Of a DNA stretch of 64,000 bases, positions 1 through 7,979 are shown one piece after another; within the stretch, counting starts at the first letter, position 1, and the number at the start of each line of letters is the position of its first letter. Where the stretch lies: assembly GCF_015163715.1 (NCBI RefSeq), contig NZ_JADDUM010000036.1:58146-122145 (forward strand), given 5' to 3'. A program made the translations under genes and the position numbers. Origin of the DNA: Pseudomonas cyclaminis. GTDB taxonomy: Bacteria > Pseudomonadota > Gammaproteobacteria > Pseudomonadales > Pseudomonadaceae. The notes beneath the pieces were generated by a model that was not told the DNA's origin, ran no database searches, and saw only the letters and a list, made by a program, of their open reading frames with translations.

Positions 1-759
1 CTGGCCATTCATGAGGTAGGTATAAGTATCCCCACTGACGTCTGCGAGATCAGTGGGGTTCATTTTCATTTCAGCCCACATCTTCCGGTCGGCTACGGCA
101 GATGACCAGCCTTCCTTGCTGACATCGTCGATGAAATCGCCAACGGTACGTTTGTGATGGTTGTAGTAGTCAGATTGCTTCTTGAGCTTCGCCATGACGC
201 GACTAGGATCTTCGTCGGTCCAGTCAGTCAACATCACCACGTAGTCGCGGTTGTATTGAAAAGGTTCAGGCTCTTTCGAGTCGATAACGATTGGCCCGTA
301 AACACCGGCCTGCTCCTGTAAACCCGAGTGGCTGTGATACCAGTAGGTACCGTTCTGATGAACCTTGAATTTGTACTCGTACATGCCATCGGGTGCGATG
401 CCATGGAAACTCAAGCCAGGTACACCGTCCATGTTGGCCGGTAGGATGATCCCGTGCCAATGGATTGAGGTGTCTTGGTCCAGGCGATTTTTCACACGCA
501 GTGTGACCGTATCGCCTTCGCGCCAGCGCAGCAAAGGTCCGGGCAACGAACCATTGATGGTCATGGCTGTGCGCGGCGAGCCAGTTATGTTTACAGGGGT
601 TTCACCAATAAACAGATCAAATTCGTTGCCGGTGAGAACGCTCGGCAGACCAGGACTGGTCACTGCCCATACAGGAGTGCGCCACAGACCAAGGCCGCCA
701 AGAATGCCACCAGCGGCCAGGCCTTTAACGAATGTCCGCCTAGAGGTTTTGGAATGCAT
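1..759 (-). CDS. copA: CopA-type multicopper oxidase, N-terminal 253 residues (runs off the left edge)
   Basis: Periplasmic multicopper oxidase of the CopA/PcoA copper-resistance family, thought to oxidise Cu(I) and bind copper. The start at 759 gives a twin-arginine signal (SRRTFVKG at residues 6-13, then a glycine-rich hydrophobic stretch ending in a Trp-Ala-Val region), as expected for export of a folded enzyme. An in-frame TGA lies just upstream. The first cupredoxin domain shows the copper-ligand motifs HWHG (about residue 99) and HSHSG (about residue 141). The C-terminal half, with the Met-rich and last copper motifs, lies beyond position 1. A CopR-box-like site sits about 140 bases upstream. 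Usual partners copB or pcoB would be expected further left. Confidence 0.93.
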   Translation of the reverse strand, partial: MHSKTSRRTFVKGLAAGGILGGLGLWRTPVWAVTSPGLPSVLTGNEFDLFIGETPVNITGSPRTAMTINGSLPGPLLRWREGDTVTLRVKNRLDQDTSIHWHGIILPANMDGVPGLSFHGIAPDGMYEYKFKVHQNGTYWYHSHSGLQEQAGVYGPIVIDSKEPEPFQYNRDYVVMLTDWTDEDPSRVMAKLKKQSDYYNHHKRTVGDFIDDVSKEGWSSAVADRKMWAEMKMNPTDLADVSGDTYTYLMNGQ

Positions 760-900
760 GCCGTTTATGTCCAATCAGTCAAAAGGGAAGCCGTACGAAA
801 CAACCAATGAGTTGCCCGGATGAGCTTCGCCCACCGTCACAAAAAACGAACTCTTACGGCAAGCGAGCTCAGAAATTGCCACATTTAAACCACCACAGTG

Positions 901-916
901 ATTACATTTCTGTCAG
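901..916 (-). promoter_or_regulatory. CopR box upstream of copA
   Basis: Read on the minus strand the site is CTGACAGAAATGTAAT, a perfect match to CTGACA-N5-GTAAT, the kind of motif known for CopR/CzcR response regulators in Pseudomonas. It lies between the end of the small secreted-protein gene and copA, so copA probably has its own copper-inducible promoter. Confidence 0.75.
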
Positions 917-937
917 CTTGGGAATGTACCCAGCTAT

Positions 938-1144
938 TTAGCAATTCTTGTGGTCCATCGCTTTGGCTTGGCTTTCTGCGACGGGAGGTTGGGAGCTTTG
1001 CGTTTGAGCTACTTGGTACGACTCCATCGAATTATTCCTAGCCACTTCCATACGTGCGAACGCCCGGTCACCACCGCCTTCAGCCATAGCCAAAGAAGAG
1101 ACGGTCAGGGCTGCGATGACGAACAAAGTTTTGATGGGGTTCAT
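938..1144 (-). CDS. Small secreted protein of the copper cluster (68 aa)
   Basis: The start at 1144 is chosen because GAGG lies about eight bases upstream and it gives a clean Sec signal peptide (MNPIKTLF, hydrophobic core, cleavage after AMA). A longer frame from 1186 would precede the signal with an unlikely polar stretch. The mature part is about 47 residues, polar, ending in DHKNC. Its beginning (EGGGDRAFARMEVARN) resembles the mature start of the His/Met-rich protein at 8144-8497, so the two look like paralogues. It lies between two CopR-box-like sites and upstream of copA. The function is unknown; a periplasmic copper-responsive role is inferred from context. Confidence 0.7.
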   Translation of the reverse strand: MNPIKTLFVIAALTVSSLAMAEGGGDRAFARMEVARNNSMESYQVAQTQSSQPPVAESQAKAMDHKNC

Positions 1145-1528
1145 TTGAATTTCCTCGGATGAGTATTGGTAACCCCTCGAATCCACATCAAGTGACGATT
1201 CTTAGGGGAGAGCTTAAGGCTCAATAGGACTATAAGACTCATACCCTGTCAGGAACCTTAGGCCAATATTACAGTTGTGTCAGGTTGCGATATTTCTCTT
1301 GAGGAACACGCTATTTAATCCGTAAGGTCTCGATCTTCCAACGTTACACCGCTATTAACTGAGTATCAGTTGAGGCGCTTAACATTGTAAGTGTCCGATA
1401 GCTTTCAAGGTGCAGATGTTTTTTTAGTTTCTGCACTGGAACTGCATATGTGAGCCTGGATGCACCGCGTCAACACTTAAGTGTTCGATGCTCATGAAAA
1501 ATAGCAACGCTACTGAGGGTGATTGAGT
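1145..1528. other. Intergenic region between the small secreted protein and flgB
   Basis: About 380 bases that are AT-rich and carry no convincing gene. It contains one CopR box (1268-1283), pointing towards the small secreted-protein gene. The right part, nearer flgB, shows no flagellar sigma-54 or sigma-28 promoter that I recognise. Confidence 0.6.
1268..1283 (-). promoter_or_regulatory. CopR box upstream of the small secreted protein
   Basis: The minus strand reads CTGACACAACTGTAAT, matching CTGACA-N5-GTAAT at all fixed positions. It lies about 125 bases upstream of the gene starting at 1144. Confidence 0.72.
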
Positions 1529-1945
1529 GTGAGTATTAATTTTGAGAAAGCGCTTGGCTCCGCAGAAAGAGCGTTAATTTTTCGTAGCCAAAGAGCTGAA
1601 ATCTTGAGTAACAATATCGCAAACGCTGATACGCCGAACTTCAAGGCCCGAGATTTAGATTTTTCTACTGTGCTTTTGCAAAGCCAGACAAAAGAAACTC
1701 CTGCTACTCCGATTTCTTTGAAAACAACAAATGTAAAACACATTACCGGAAAAGAATCAGTAAATGATATTTACGGAGGTGCTTTGCTTTACAGCACACC
1801 AGCTCAACCTGCCATTGATCAAAATACTGTCGATCAGCAGGTCGAGATCGCAAAGTACACAGAAAATGGAATACGTTTCGACGCCGCTTTTACTAGGTTG
1901 AATGGAGCATTCAAAGGTTTGCTCAAAGCTCTGCGAGGTGATTAG
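1529..1945 (+). CDS. flgB: Orphan flagellar basal-body rod protein FlgB-like
   Basis: About 138 residues with the FlgB/FlgC rod-protein signature near the start (RSQRAEILSNNIANADTPNF) and the typical amphipathic C-terminal helix (IRFDAAFTRLNGAFKGLLKAL). The family length is about 130-140 aa, so it looks full length. The GTG at 1529 is preferred because GAGGG at 1514-1518 is well spaced from it; TTG at 1523 is the alternative. FlgB normally sits at the head of a flgBCDEFGHIJKL operon. Here it is alone, surrounded by copper genes, with AT-rich codon use unlike the core genes. It could be a passenger or a recruited protein with a new job; the copper link is position only. Confidence 0.85.
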   Translation: MSINFEKALGSAERALIFRSQRAEILSNNIANADTPNFKARDLDFSTVLLQSQTKETPATPISLKTTNVKHITGKESVNDIYGGALLYSTPAQPAIDQNTVDQQVEIAKYTENGIRFDAAFTRLNGAFKGLLKALRGD

Positions 1946-2062
1946 TAGCGCAAGGGCTTGCGAGCGGTAATTGTGGCCGACGTGGCTGCTTCGGTACTTC
2001 CTGAGGGTTAACCAAGGGGAGCCCCTGTATACGGGGCTCTGACCATGGAAAGGTGCCAGCAT

Positions 2063-2263
2063 TCAAGCACTGATCTGGGAAGGAAAACCTAACGCCTCGA
2101 CAGCTTTACGAATCTGCTCTGGGCTTTCGCTGCTTTCAACACTCACCTTACCGGCTGACCGATCCACGGAAACGGTAGCTTCGTTGTCCAGTGACTGAAT
2201 CGCTTTGGTGATTTTGCTGACGCAACTGCCGCAACCGATGCCTGATACATCTAAGACGAACAT
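2063..2263 (-). CDS. copZ: CopZ-type heavy-metal-associated chaperone (66 aa)
   Basis: A single small HMA domain with a beta-alpha-beta-beta-alpha-beta pattern. The metal site is GIGCGSC (Cys12, Cys15), a variant of MxCxxC in which the usual Met is Gly. The protein would bind Cu(I) in the cytoplasm and pass it to a P-type ATPase, such as the one at 4726-7083 that lacks its own HMA domain. The 5' part and promoter are repeated at 4486-4713. It ends with a TGA at 2063-2065. Loss of the Met may change metal preference, but the two Cys are retained. Confidence 0.88.
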   Translation of the reverse strand: MFVLDVSGIGCGSCVSKITKAIQSLDNEATVSVDRSAGKVSVESSESPEQIRKAVEALGFPSQISA

Positions 2264-2362
2264 GGTTATTCCTCTCGTGCTGAGCGGTCTCTTTTCACCG
2301 CACCGATAGCATCAACGTTGACACGACGGCAAGGTCAACAGTTATATGTTTCGGGTTGTGAG
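2135..2362. repeat. Direct repeat copy 1: copZ 5' part plus promoter
   Basis: This segment is largely identical, by eye, to 4486-4713 in the same orientation. It covers about the first 43 codons of copZ and roughly 100 bases upstream. The two copies flank the dmeR-dmeF unit. Confidence 0.85.
2305..2338 (-). promoter_or_regulatory. Candidate MerR/CueR-type promoter of copZ
   Basis: On the minus strand a -35-like TTGACC is followed by CTTGCC-type dyad sequence and a -10-like ATGCTA after 19-21 bases, longer than the usual 17. Long spacers with an internal dyad are typical of promoters activated by MerR-family metal sensors such as CueR. The same arrangement precedes the truncated copy (around 4660-4690). 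No cueR gene is visible in the window, so the regulator would act from elsewhere. Confidence 0.45.
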
Positions 2363-2572
2363 TGTCATTGACGGGTAATTGCACAGACTTAATCACTCGT
2401 TTGCTTTTGACCTGATAAACGATTTGCAGCGTATTCGACCAGTACGCTTCTTGGTCATGGCCGGGAGAGAACGGTCAGAGGCGGACATTCCAGCTACTCT
2501 CGCTCCTCACTCGCAGTTGAAGCCTCTTTACTGCCAGGCACTGTAGTTGCTCTCTCAGCTCCTTGGTCTTTC

Positions 2573-2595
2573 ATAGGTATAGGGGGTATGCCTAT
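2573..2595 (+). promoter_or_regulatory. DmeR/RcnR-type operator 1
   Basis: An inverted repeat, ATAGGTATA then GGGGG then TATGCCTAT. A G-tract flanked by AT-rich inverted arms is the known operator design of RcnR/FrmR-family repressors. It sits 33 bases before the dmeR start, where it would control the dmeR-dmeF unit. Confidence 0.65.
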
Positions 2596-2607
2596 CATGC
2601 ACAATGC

Positions 2608-2629
2608 ATAGCTAGGGAGGGTATCCTAT
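2608..2629 (+). promoter_or_regulatory. DmeR/RcnR-type operator 2, overlapping the RBS and start codon
   Basis: A weaker copy of the upstream operator: ATAGCTA, GGGAGGG, TATCCTAT. It includes the GGGAGG ribosome binding site and the first bases of the dmeR start codon, so repressor binding could block translation start as well as transcription. The G-rich part may equally be just a strong RBS. Confidence 0.4.
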
Positions 2630-2903
2630 GGGCCATATTGCAGCAAACAAAGAAAATCTTCTCAAACGCGTAAAACGCATAGCCGGACAAATCCAAGCCG
2701 TTGAACGGGCATTGGAATCGGATCTCGATTGCGCCAAAACACTACACCTTGTTGCTGCCACTCGCGGAGCAATCAACGGCTTAATGGAGGAAATCATCGA
2801 GGACCACGCGCGGGAGCATGTCGCGAACCCTGCGCTCAGCGAAGAAGAGCGTAACAAGGGCGTCGAAGAGCTTCTTGAAGCCATTCGCCGTTACGCCAAG
2901 TGA
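2628..2903 (+). CDS. dmeR: RcnR/DmeR-type Ni/Co-responsive repressor (91 aa)
   Basis: All-helical metal sensor of the CsoR/RcnR (DUF156) family. The metal-site residues are those known from RcnR: His3, Cys35, His60 and His64, all present at the same numbers. This argues for Ni(II)/Co(II) sensing and against a CsoR copper or FrmR formaldehyde sensor. Start ATG at 2628 has GGGAGG seven bases before it. Two candidate G-tract operators precede it. The stop overlaps the beginning of the next frame, and the exporter gene follows at once, a repressor-exporter operon as in dmeRF of rhizobia. Confidence 0.9.
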   Translation: MGHIAANKENLLKRVKRIAGQIQAVERALESDLDCAKTLHLVAATRGAINGLMEEIIEDHAREHVANPALSEEERNKGVEELLEAIRRYAK

Positions 2904-2923
2904 ACGCATCTAGGTACAAACTC

Positions 2924-3838
2924 ATGAGCAGCACCAACATCAATTACACACACGACCACGTGTTCCTTGGCTCAGCGCACGACGAAAATGCCAAGCGTAC
3001 GCTTTGGGTTGTGGCACTGACGGTGGTGATGATGGTTGGCGAGATCACCGCCGGCTATATCACGGGTTCGATGGCGTTACTGGCCGATGGCTTCCACATG
3101 GCAACCCATGCCGGCGCATTGGGCATCGCGGCGGCCGCTTACGGATACGCAAAACGCCATGCTTCCAGCCAGCGCTACAGTTTCGGTACCGGAAAGGTTG
3201 GAGACTTGGGCGGATTCGCCTCGGCACTGATTCTCGGTATGGTCTCCCTGGGAATTGGCATTGAGTCTGTCATGCGCCTCTTGCAGCCAACGGAAGTTCA
3301 GTTCGGCACCGCTACGCTCATCGCGATTGCCGGTTTGATCGTCAACATTGTCAGTGCCTTGTTGCTGGGCCACGGGCACAGTCATGGGCACGATCACGAT
3401 CACGGCCATGCCCACCACGGGAACGACAACAACCTGAAATCGGCCTACGTCCACGTCATCGCAGACGCGCTGACTTCGGTTCTGGCCATTGCTGCACTGC
3501 TCGCCGGCCGGTATCTCGGCTGGGTTTGGCTAGACCCGGTCATGGGCATTGTCGGCGCCATTGTTATCGCGCGCTGGGCATGGACCTTGATGGGGGCAAC
3601 CGCAGGAGTACTGCTGGATCAGACAGACGCACACGTTGCCGAGGAAATCCGCGAAATGGTTGAGAAACCGGGGGATGCCACTATCACGGACTTGCACGTC
3701 TGGCGGATTGGACCGCAAGCCCATGCGGCCATCGTCAGCGTCCTTGGTGAGGCCACTGCGAACGCCGATAGAATTCGTGAACGTCTCAAGCCGGTCTACG
3801 AAGTCAGCCATCTGACGGTCGAGTTTCGACCTGTCTGA
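2924..3838 (+). CDS. dmeF: DmeF-type cation diffusion facilitator (304 aa)
   Basis: Inner-membrane CDF exporter with six membrane segments and a cytoplasmic C-terminal domain. The first metal motif reads DGFHMATH, where most CDF proteins have HxxxD; a His at the last position is typical of the DmeF (Co/Ni) branch. The second motif is HVIADALTS. A His-rich loop (HGHSHGHDHDHGHAHHG, about residues 149-165) lies between segments IV and V. ATG at 2924 with TAGG upstream is preferred; a GTG at 2900 overlapping the dmeR stop is the alternative. With dmeR it forms a Ni/Co export operon. Zinc or cadmium transport cannot be excluded from sequence alone. Confidence 0.88.
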   Translation: MSSTNINYTHDHVFLGSAHDENAKRTLWVVALTVVMMVGEITAGYITGSMALLADGFHMATHAGALGIAAAAYGYAKRHASSQRYSFGTGKVGDLGGFASALILGMVSLGIGIESVMRLLQPTEVQFGTATLIAIAGLIVNIVSALLLGHGHSHGHDHDHGHAHHGNDNNLKSAYVHVIADALTSVLAIAALLAGRYLGWVWLDPVMGIVGAIVIARWAWTLMGATAGVLLDQTDAHVAEEIREMVEKPGDATITDLHVWRIGPQAHAAIVSVLGEATANADRIRERLKPVYEVSHLTVEFRPV

Positions 3839-3877
3839 TTCAGCGCCTCCCCACCATTGTCTCCAAAGGAACCCGCA

Positions 3878-4249
3878 ATGCCTCCAGGGAAACGTGAACT
3901 GGCACGAATCGAACGTCGGTTGATGACCACGCTCACCGAAGCATGCGAAACAGCAAAAGGTGAAATCGAAGGCTTTACCTGGCTCACTCATGCCGCTGAC
4001 CTGAACGCATTGGCTGAAACCCTGAATGTAATCTGGGTGTTCGAAACCCAGGCTGACAGAAAGCGCGCCCTGGTTAACGCTAAGGCGCGCATCTTTGAGT
4101 TGACGGCCTTAGCGTTGAATGAGGCCAACATCGATCTGATCCCTTCAAACCTTAACGTCCGCTTCGACTCTGAGGAGGAGTGCCAGCGAACTCACGGAGG
4201 TGACTGGAACACCCGCCTGACTCAATCACGTGTGTCCAAAGGTGGCTGA
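3878..4249 (+). CDS. Conserved hypothetical protein in the dme operon (123 aa)
   Basis: The start at 3878 is supported by AAAGGA about nine bases upstream. The protein is soluble, with no signal peptide or membrane segment. It begins with a basic helical stretch (GKRELARIERRL) followed by LTEACETAKGEIEGFTWLTH and VIWVFETQADRKRA. I recognise the pattern as a conserved gammaproteobacterial family sometimes labelled 'Fis family regulator', but I see no helix-turn-helix that supports that label. It lies 39 bases after dmeF and two bases before the DUF1289 gene, so the four genes are probably co-transcribed. Function unknown. Confidence 0.7.
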   Translation: MPPGKRELARIERRLMTTLTEACETAKGEIEGFTWLTHAADLNALAETLNVIWVFETQADRKRALVNAKARIFELTALALNEANIDLIPSNLNVRFDSEEECQRTHGGDWNTRLTQSRVSKGG

Positions 4250-4251
4250 CA

Positions 4252-4434
4252 ATGGCTAAAGAAATCGAGAATCCCTGCATCTCAGTTTGCCAACTCAGTG
4301 GTGATCTGTGTGTGAGCTGTGGGCGAAGCAAGGAAGACATCAGAAAATGGAAACGCATGAAGCGGCCTGAAAAAATGGCCGCTGTTCAAAGGGCGAATGT
4401 GCGCTTGAAGGGACTGAAGAAAGCACATGGGTAG
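4252..4434 (+). CDS. DUF1289 small Cys-rich protein (60 aa)
   Basis: A short protein with four cysteines in the DUF1289 pattern (NPCISVCQLSGDLCVSCGRS: C-x3-C-x5-C-x2-C) and a following basic helix (IRKWKRMKRPEKMAAV). The Cys cluster suggests a bound metal ion or iron-sulphur cluster, but the family function is not established. It begins two bases after the preceding gene and is the last gene of the dme unit, ending about 30 bases before the truncated copZ copy. Confidence 0.82.
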   Translation: MAKEIENPCISVCQLSGDLCVSCGRSKEDIRKWKRMKRPEKMAAVQRANVRLKGLKKAHG

Positions 4435-4464
4435 TCACTTGCCCAGGTTTACCGCTTTGGGTCG

Positions 4465-4614
4465 TTATGAGCCCCTCAGCTTTGATTCAACGCTCACCTT
4501 ACCGGCGGAACGATCCACGGAAACCATGGCTTCGCTGTCCAGTGACTGAATTGCTTTGGTGATTTTGCTGACGCAGCCGCCGCAACCAATGCCTGATACA
4601 TTTAAGACGAACAT
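4465..4614 (-). pseudogene. Truncated second copy of copZ (49 codons)
   Basis: It reads in frame from an ATG at 4614 and matches copZ closely for about 43 residues, including the metal loop GIGCGGC and the VDRSAGKVSVES region. It then diverges and stops at 4465-4467 after a few unrelated residues, so the last helix and strand of the HMA fold are missing. Promoter and RBS are duplicated too, so it may still be expressed. A functional mini-HMA protein is possible but unlikely given the missing secondary structure. Confidence 0.8.
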
Positions 4615-4713
4615 GGTTATTCCTCTTGTGCTGAGCGGTCTCTTTTCACCGCAACAACAGGATCAACGTTGACACCATGGCAAGGTCAAGAGTTATGTAT
4701 TTCGGGCTGCGAG
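4486..4713. repeat. Direct repeat copy 2: truncated copZ plus promoter
   Basis: Same orientation as 2135-2362, with scattered substitutions and no long gaps visible by eye. The homology stops sharply at about 4485, which marks the right end of the dme unit. Confidence 0.85.
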
Positions 4714-4725
4714 CATCGGTGATGC

Positions 4726-7083
4726 TCAATCTATTCGGGTATTCCTCAGTCTCAAAGCATTGAAAACTACAGACGCAGAACTGACGCTCATGGCTAGCGC
4801 AGCGATCATTGGTGACAGTAGGTGCCCCGTCAGCGGGTAAAGCAGGCCTGCGGCGAGGGGAATACCCATCGAGTTGTAAATAAAAGCGAAACCCAAGTTT
4901 TGCCGCATGTTTCTTACTGTTGCGACCGAAAGAGCCCTTGCTCGTAAAATCCCCATCAGGTCGCCTTTTACCAGCGTGAGTTGCGCGCTATTCATCGCAA
5001 CGTCAGTCCCTGTCCCCATGGCAATGCCCACATCTGCTCGCGCCAGGGCCGGAGCATCGTTGATACCGTCACCAGCCATGGCGACCTTCCGGCCGTATTG
5101 CTGGAGGTCTGCGACCAGACGCTCCTTGTCCTGAGGTTTCACTTCACCGTGGACTTCTTCAATCCCCATCTCCCTGGCGACAGCCCGAGCGGTGGTGAGC
5201 CCGTCGCCAGTAGCCATGATGATTTTGATGTCATCAGCCTTGAGCTTGGTGACTGCTTCTTTGGAGGTCGGTTTAATTGGATCTGATACTGCCAGCAACC
5301 CTGCCAATACCCCGTCGACTGCGAGGTAGATGATGCTGATGCCGTCAAGACGCAACAACTCTGCACGCTTTTGTAGGGGCTTGGTGTTCACGCCTGCGGC
5401 TTCCATTAACGCGGTGTTCCCCAGCTGGATCTTCTTGCCATCAACGATGCCACTGACCCCGATACCTGAACCAGACTCAAAGGATTCTGGCTTGGTGAGC
5501 TTAATGTTCTCGGTTCGGGCGTGATCGACGATGGCATGAGCCAAGGGATGTTCGCTGCCCTGATCAAGGCTGGCAGCCAGCTGAAGAACATCGTGGGGAT
5601 TGAAACTGGGTGTGGCCTCCACACTGTGAAACACTGGCCGTCCCTCTGTCAGGGTGCCTGTCTTATCGACAATCAGCGTGTCGATCTTGCAAAGGTTTTC
5701 GATGGCACTGGCATCCCTAAACAGCACGCCCATGCTGGCTGCTTTACCTGTCGAAACCATGATCGACATGGGCGTAGCAAGACCCAACGCACAGGGGCAA
5801 GCGATGATCAGCACGGCGACAGCGTTGATCAGACCAAACACCCAACTGGGCTCAGGGCCAAAAAGCCCCCAACCGACAAATGTCAGTATCGCAATCGCGA
5901 TAACACCCATCACAAAGTAACCGGCAATCGAGTCGGCCATTCGTTGCATTGGTGCTTTGGAGCGCTGTGCCCGAGCGACCATCTGTACGATCTGTGACAG
6001 CATGGTCTCGGCGCCGACCTTCTGCGCCTCCATTACCAAGCTCCCATGTGTATTCAGCGTGGCGCCGATCAGGCTATCTCCAGCTCTCTTCATTACCGGC
6101 ACTGGCTCGCCAGTGAGCATGGACTCATCCACCGCACTTTCACCCTCCAGTACTGAACCATCAACTGGCACCTTTTCACCTGGTCTGACCCGTAAGTGGT
6201 CTCCTAGGTGAACATGGGTGAGAGGAATGTCTTCCTCCTGGCCATCGGCATTGATCCGGCGTGCGGTTTTGGGCGACAGGCCGAGTAGGGACTTAATGGC
6301 GGCGGAAGTTTGCGATCGGGCTTTGAGCTCAAGAATCTGCCCAAGCAAGGTCAGCGAGATGATGACTGCGGCGGCTTCGAAGTAGACGCCGATGCGTCCA
6401 TCTTGCATGAAAGTGGTGGGAAAACTTTGAGGAAATACCGTTGCCGCGACGCTGTAAAGATAGGCTGCGGCGGTACCCAAACCAATCAGAGTCCACATGT
6501 TTGGACTGCGATTTCTAATAGAGGCTATACCCCTTACAAAAAAGGGCCAACCTGCCCATAAGGTCACCGGAGTCGCCAGAGCGAGCTCGATCCAGTTTTG
6601 GATCGAGCCATGAAGGAGTTGTAACGGGTGTCCCACCATGGCGAGTACGGTCACTAGCACTGTTAATGGCAGCGACCACCAAAAGCGTCGGGCGAAATCA
6701 CGGAGTTCAGGATTTTCTTCTTCATCGAGCGCGGGCATGACTGGCTCTAATGTCATGCCACATTTAGGGCAGTTGCCTGGTCCGGGCTGGCGTATTTCCG
6801 GGTGCATCGGACAGGTAAATTCAGTGCCTGTTTGTACCGCAGACTCTGGAGTGGTGGCGCGGGATTCGGCGCTCGAAACATTCCCGCTGTAGCGTTCAGG
6901 ATCCGCTCGAAACTTCTCCTGGCATTTCAGGCTACAAAATTGATATGCCTGTCCCTGATAAGACTCACCAAATTTACTTGGTGAAGTGACTGCCATTCCG
7001 CACACCGGGTCACGCAGATCATCGTCATTGAGCGGAGCAGCATGGGCGTGACTGTGTTCGTGGTGGCTCGATATGGTAGGCAT
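4726..7083 (-). CDS. Copper/silver-translocating P1B-type ATPase with YHS and HMBD domains (785 aa)
   Basis: Exports Cu(I) or Ag(I) from the cytoplasm using ATP. In order: a His-rich start (HHEHSHAHA), a YHS domain (about 24-65, DPVCGM and CSLKC), a heavy-metal-binding domain (about 89-114, CPMHPEI and CPKCGM), membrane segments, the CPC ion motif at 429-431, the phosphorylated DKTGT with Asp473, and [10 protein letters not shown] near the C-terminus. There is no N-terminal HMA domain, which places it with CopF/SilP-type resistance pumps and suggests dependence on a separate chaperone. The DUF2933 gene ends two bases upstream and a cupredoxin gene precedes that, so the three probably form one operon under the CopR box at 8052. 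Confidence 0.93.
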   Translation of the reverse strand: MPTISSHHEHSHAHAAPLNDDDLRDPVCGMAVTSPSKFGESYQGQAYQFCSLKCQEKFRADPERYSGNVSSAESRATTPESAVQTGTEFTCPMHPEIRQPGPGNCPKCGMTLEPVMPALDEEENPELRDFARRFWWSLPLTVLVTVLAMVGHPLQLLHGSIQNWIELALATPVTLWAGWPFFVRGIASIRNRSPNMWTLIGLGTAAAYLYSVAATVFPQSFPTTFMQDGRIGVYFEAAAVIISLTLLGQILELKARSQTSAAIKSLLGLSPKTARRINADGQEEDIPLTHVHLGDHLRVRPGEKVPVDGSVLEGESAVDESMLTGEPVPVMKRAGDSLIGATLNTHGSLVMEAQKVGAETMLSQIVQMVARAQRSKAPMQRMADSIAGYFVMGVIAIAILTFVGWGLFGPEPSWVFGLINAVAVLIIACPCALGLATPMSIMVSTGKAASMGVLFRDASAIENLCKIDTLIVDKTGTLTEGRPVFHSVEATPSFNPHDVLQLAASLDQGSEHPLAHAIVDHARTENIKLTKPESFESGSGIGVSGIVDGKKIQLGNTALMEAAGVNTKPLQKRAELLRLDGISIIYLAVDGVLAGLLAVSDPIKPTSKEAVTKLKADDIKIIMATGDGLTTARAVAREMGIEEVHGEVKPQDKERLVADLQQYGRKVAMAGDGINDAPALARADVGIAMGTGTDVAMNSAQLTLVKGDLMGILRARALSVATVRNMRQNLGFAFIYNSMGIPLAAGLLYPLTGHLLSPMIAALAMSVSSASVVFNALRLRNTRID

Positions 7084-7085
7084 GG

Positions 7086-7349
7086 CTATTTCCCTTTTTC
7101 GTCCTTGTTGGTTGCTGTCTGATCGCCATGGCTATGTCCGCCATGTCCATGTCCATGTCCATGTCCAAAAAAATGCATCAATGGACAGATCAACAGAATC
7201 AGATAAGGCCAAAATGGATAAACGTGGCTGAAATGCTCCCGCAAAACGTAAAAGGCACCAATCGCAATAAGCATGATCAGTACAACGCCTGTTTTGCGCC
7301 TCCAAAATGGTGCGGTGGTGTTTCCATCCGGATGCTGATGGTTATTCAT
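7086..7349 (-). CDS. DUF2933 membrane protein with His-rich tail (87 aa)
   Basis: A small inner-membrane protein of the DUF2933 family often found beside copper and silver ATPases. Two hydrophobic segments (about 23-38 and 46-60) are followed by a His/Gly tail, [18 protein letters not shown], likely to bind metal. It overlaps nothing and lies two bases before the ATPase gene, implying translational coupling. A role as a metal-binding accessory of the pump is inferred from context. Confidence 0.82.
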   Translation of the reverse strand: MNNHQHPDGNTTAPFWRRKTGVVLIMLIAIGAFYVLREHFSHVYPFWPYLILLICPLMHFFGHGHGHGHGGHSHGDQTATNKDEKGK

Positions 7350-7442
7350 GATCTATACCCCACTGTGTGAGCATTGCTGTGATCTCTGCGACAGAGCGTA
7401 GCCAACTCTTGTATCGAAGCGGTGTTAGCAGCCAGCTCTGGC

Positions 7443-7979
7443 TTATTTCAGGTCAAACTGACCGACCATCCCCGATTGATAATGCGCCGGCATGTTGCAG
7501 GCAAACTGAAGCCCAGTGCTGTTGTTGAAGGTCCAGATTAACTCCTGGGTTGCGCCTGGCTCGATCAGGATGCTGTTCGGGTCGTTGTGTTCCATTCCGA
7601 CCATCTTCATTCCACCCATGCTGTGGCCCATGTCGCTCATCGCTTTCCCGGTACCAGTGGGGGTCAGCGTCCCGTTCTGGAGCATGCTTACCATTTCTTT
7701 TTGGTGCGCTGCATGAGCAGCGGCTTTGCCGATGTTGAACTCGTGCAGCATCAAACCCTCATTGCGAAGGACAAATCGAATGGTTTCACCAGGTTTTACG
7801 TCGATGCTTTCAGGCTTGAAGAAAAGATCACCCATCTCAACCTCCACCGTACGGGTAACCTCAGAGGCGACTCCAGGACGACCGATGTCCTCTTTCCCAT
7901 GACCTACGCCTGCCATGGCCGTTGCACCGAATAGCAGGGTGATTGCTGCGATGACTGGGGTAACGAGCTTAGCTTTCAT
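7443..7979 (-). CDS. Periplasmic cupredoxin, CopI-like (178 aa)
   Basis: A Sec signal peptide (residues 1-23, cleavage after AMA) precedes a single blue-copper domain. The type 1 copper ligands are visible: His79 (MLHEFNIG), then Cys161, His166 and Met171 in ACNMPAHYQSGM. An insertion rich in Met and His (about 116-131, MSDMGHSMGGMKMVGM) may offer a second copper site. It resembles the CopI/CopC-associated cupredoxins of copper islands. It heads the unit with DUF2933 and the ATPase, and a CopR-box-like site lies about 75 bases upstream. Confidence 0.88.
   Translation of the reverse strand: MKAKLVTPVIAAITLLFGATAMAGVGHGKEDIGRPGVASEVTRTVEVEMGDLFFKPESIDVKPGETIRFVLRNEGLMLHEFNIGKAAAHAAHQKEMVSMLQNGTLTPTGTGKAMSDMGHSMGGMKMVGMEHNDPNSILIEPGATQELIWTFNNSTGLQFACNMPAHYQSGMVGQFDLK

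Larger units (their letters stand above)
2264..2627. other. Divergent intergenic region copZ / dmeR
   Basis: It holds the copZ promoter on the left (2305-2338) and two G-tract operators of the DmeR type on the right (2573-2595, 2608-2629). The middle, about 2363-2570, shows no gene or recognised site and probably contains the junction between the duplicated copZ upstream sequence and the dme unit. Confidence 0.55.

Noticed and set aside
2019..2039. Hairpin GAGCCCC-TGTATAC-GGGGCTC between flgB and copZ as a terminator
   Set aside because: There is no T run on either side, so a rho-independent terminator is not supported.
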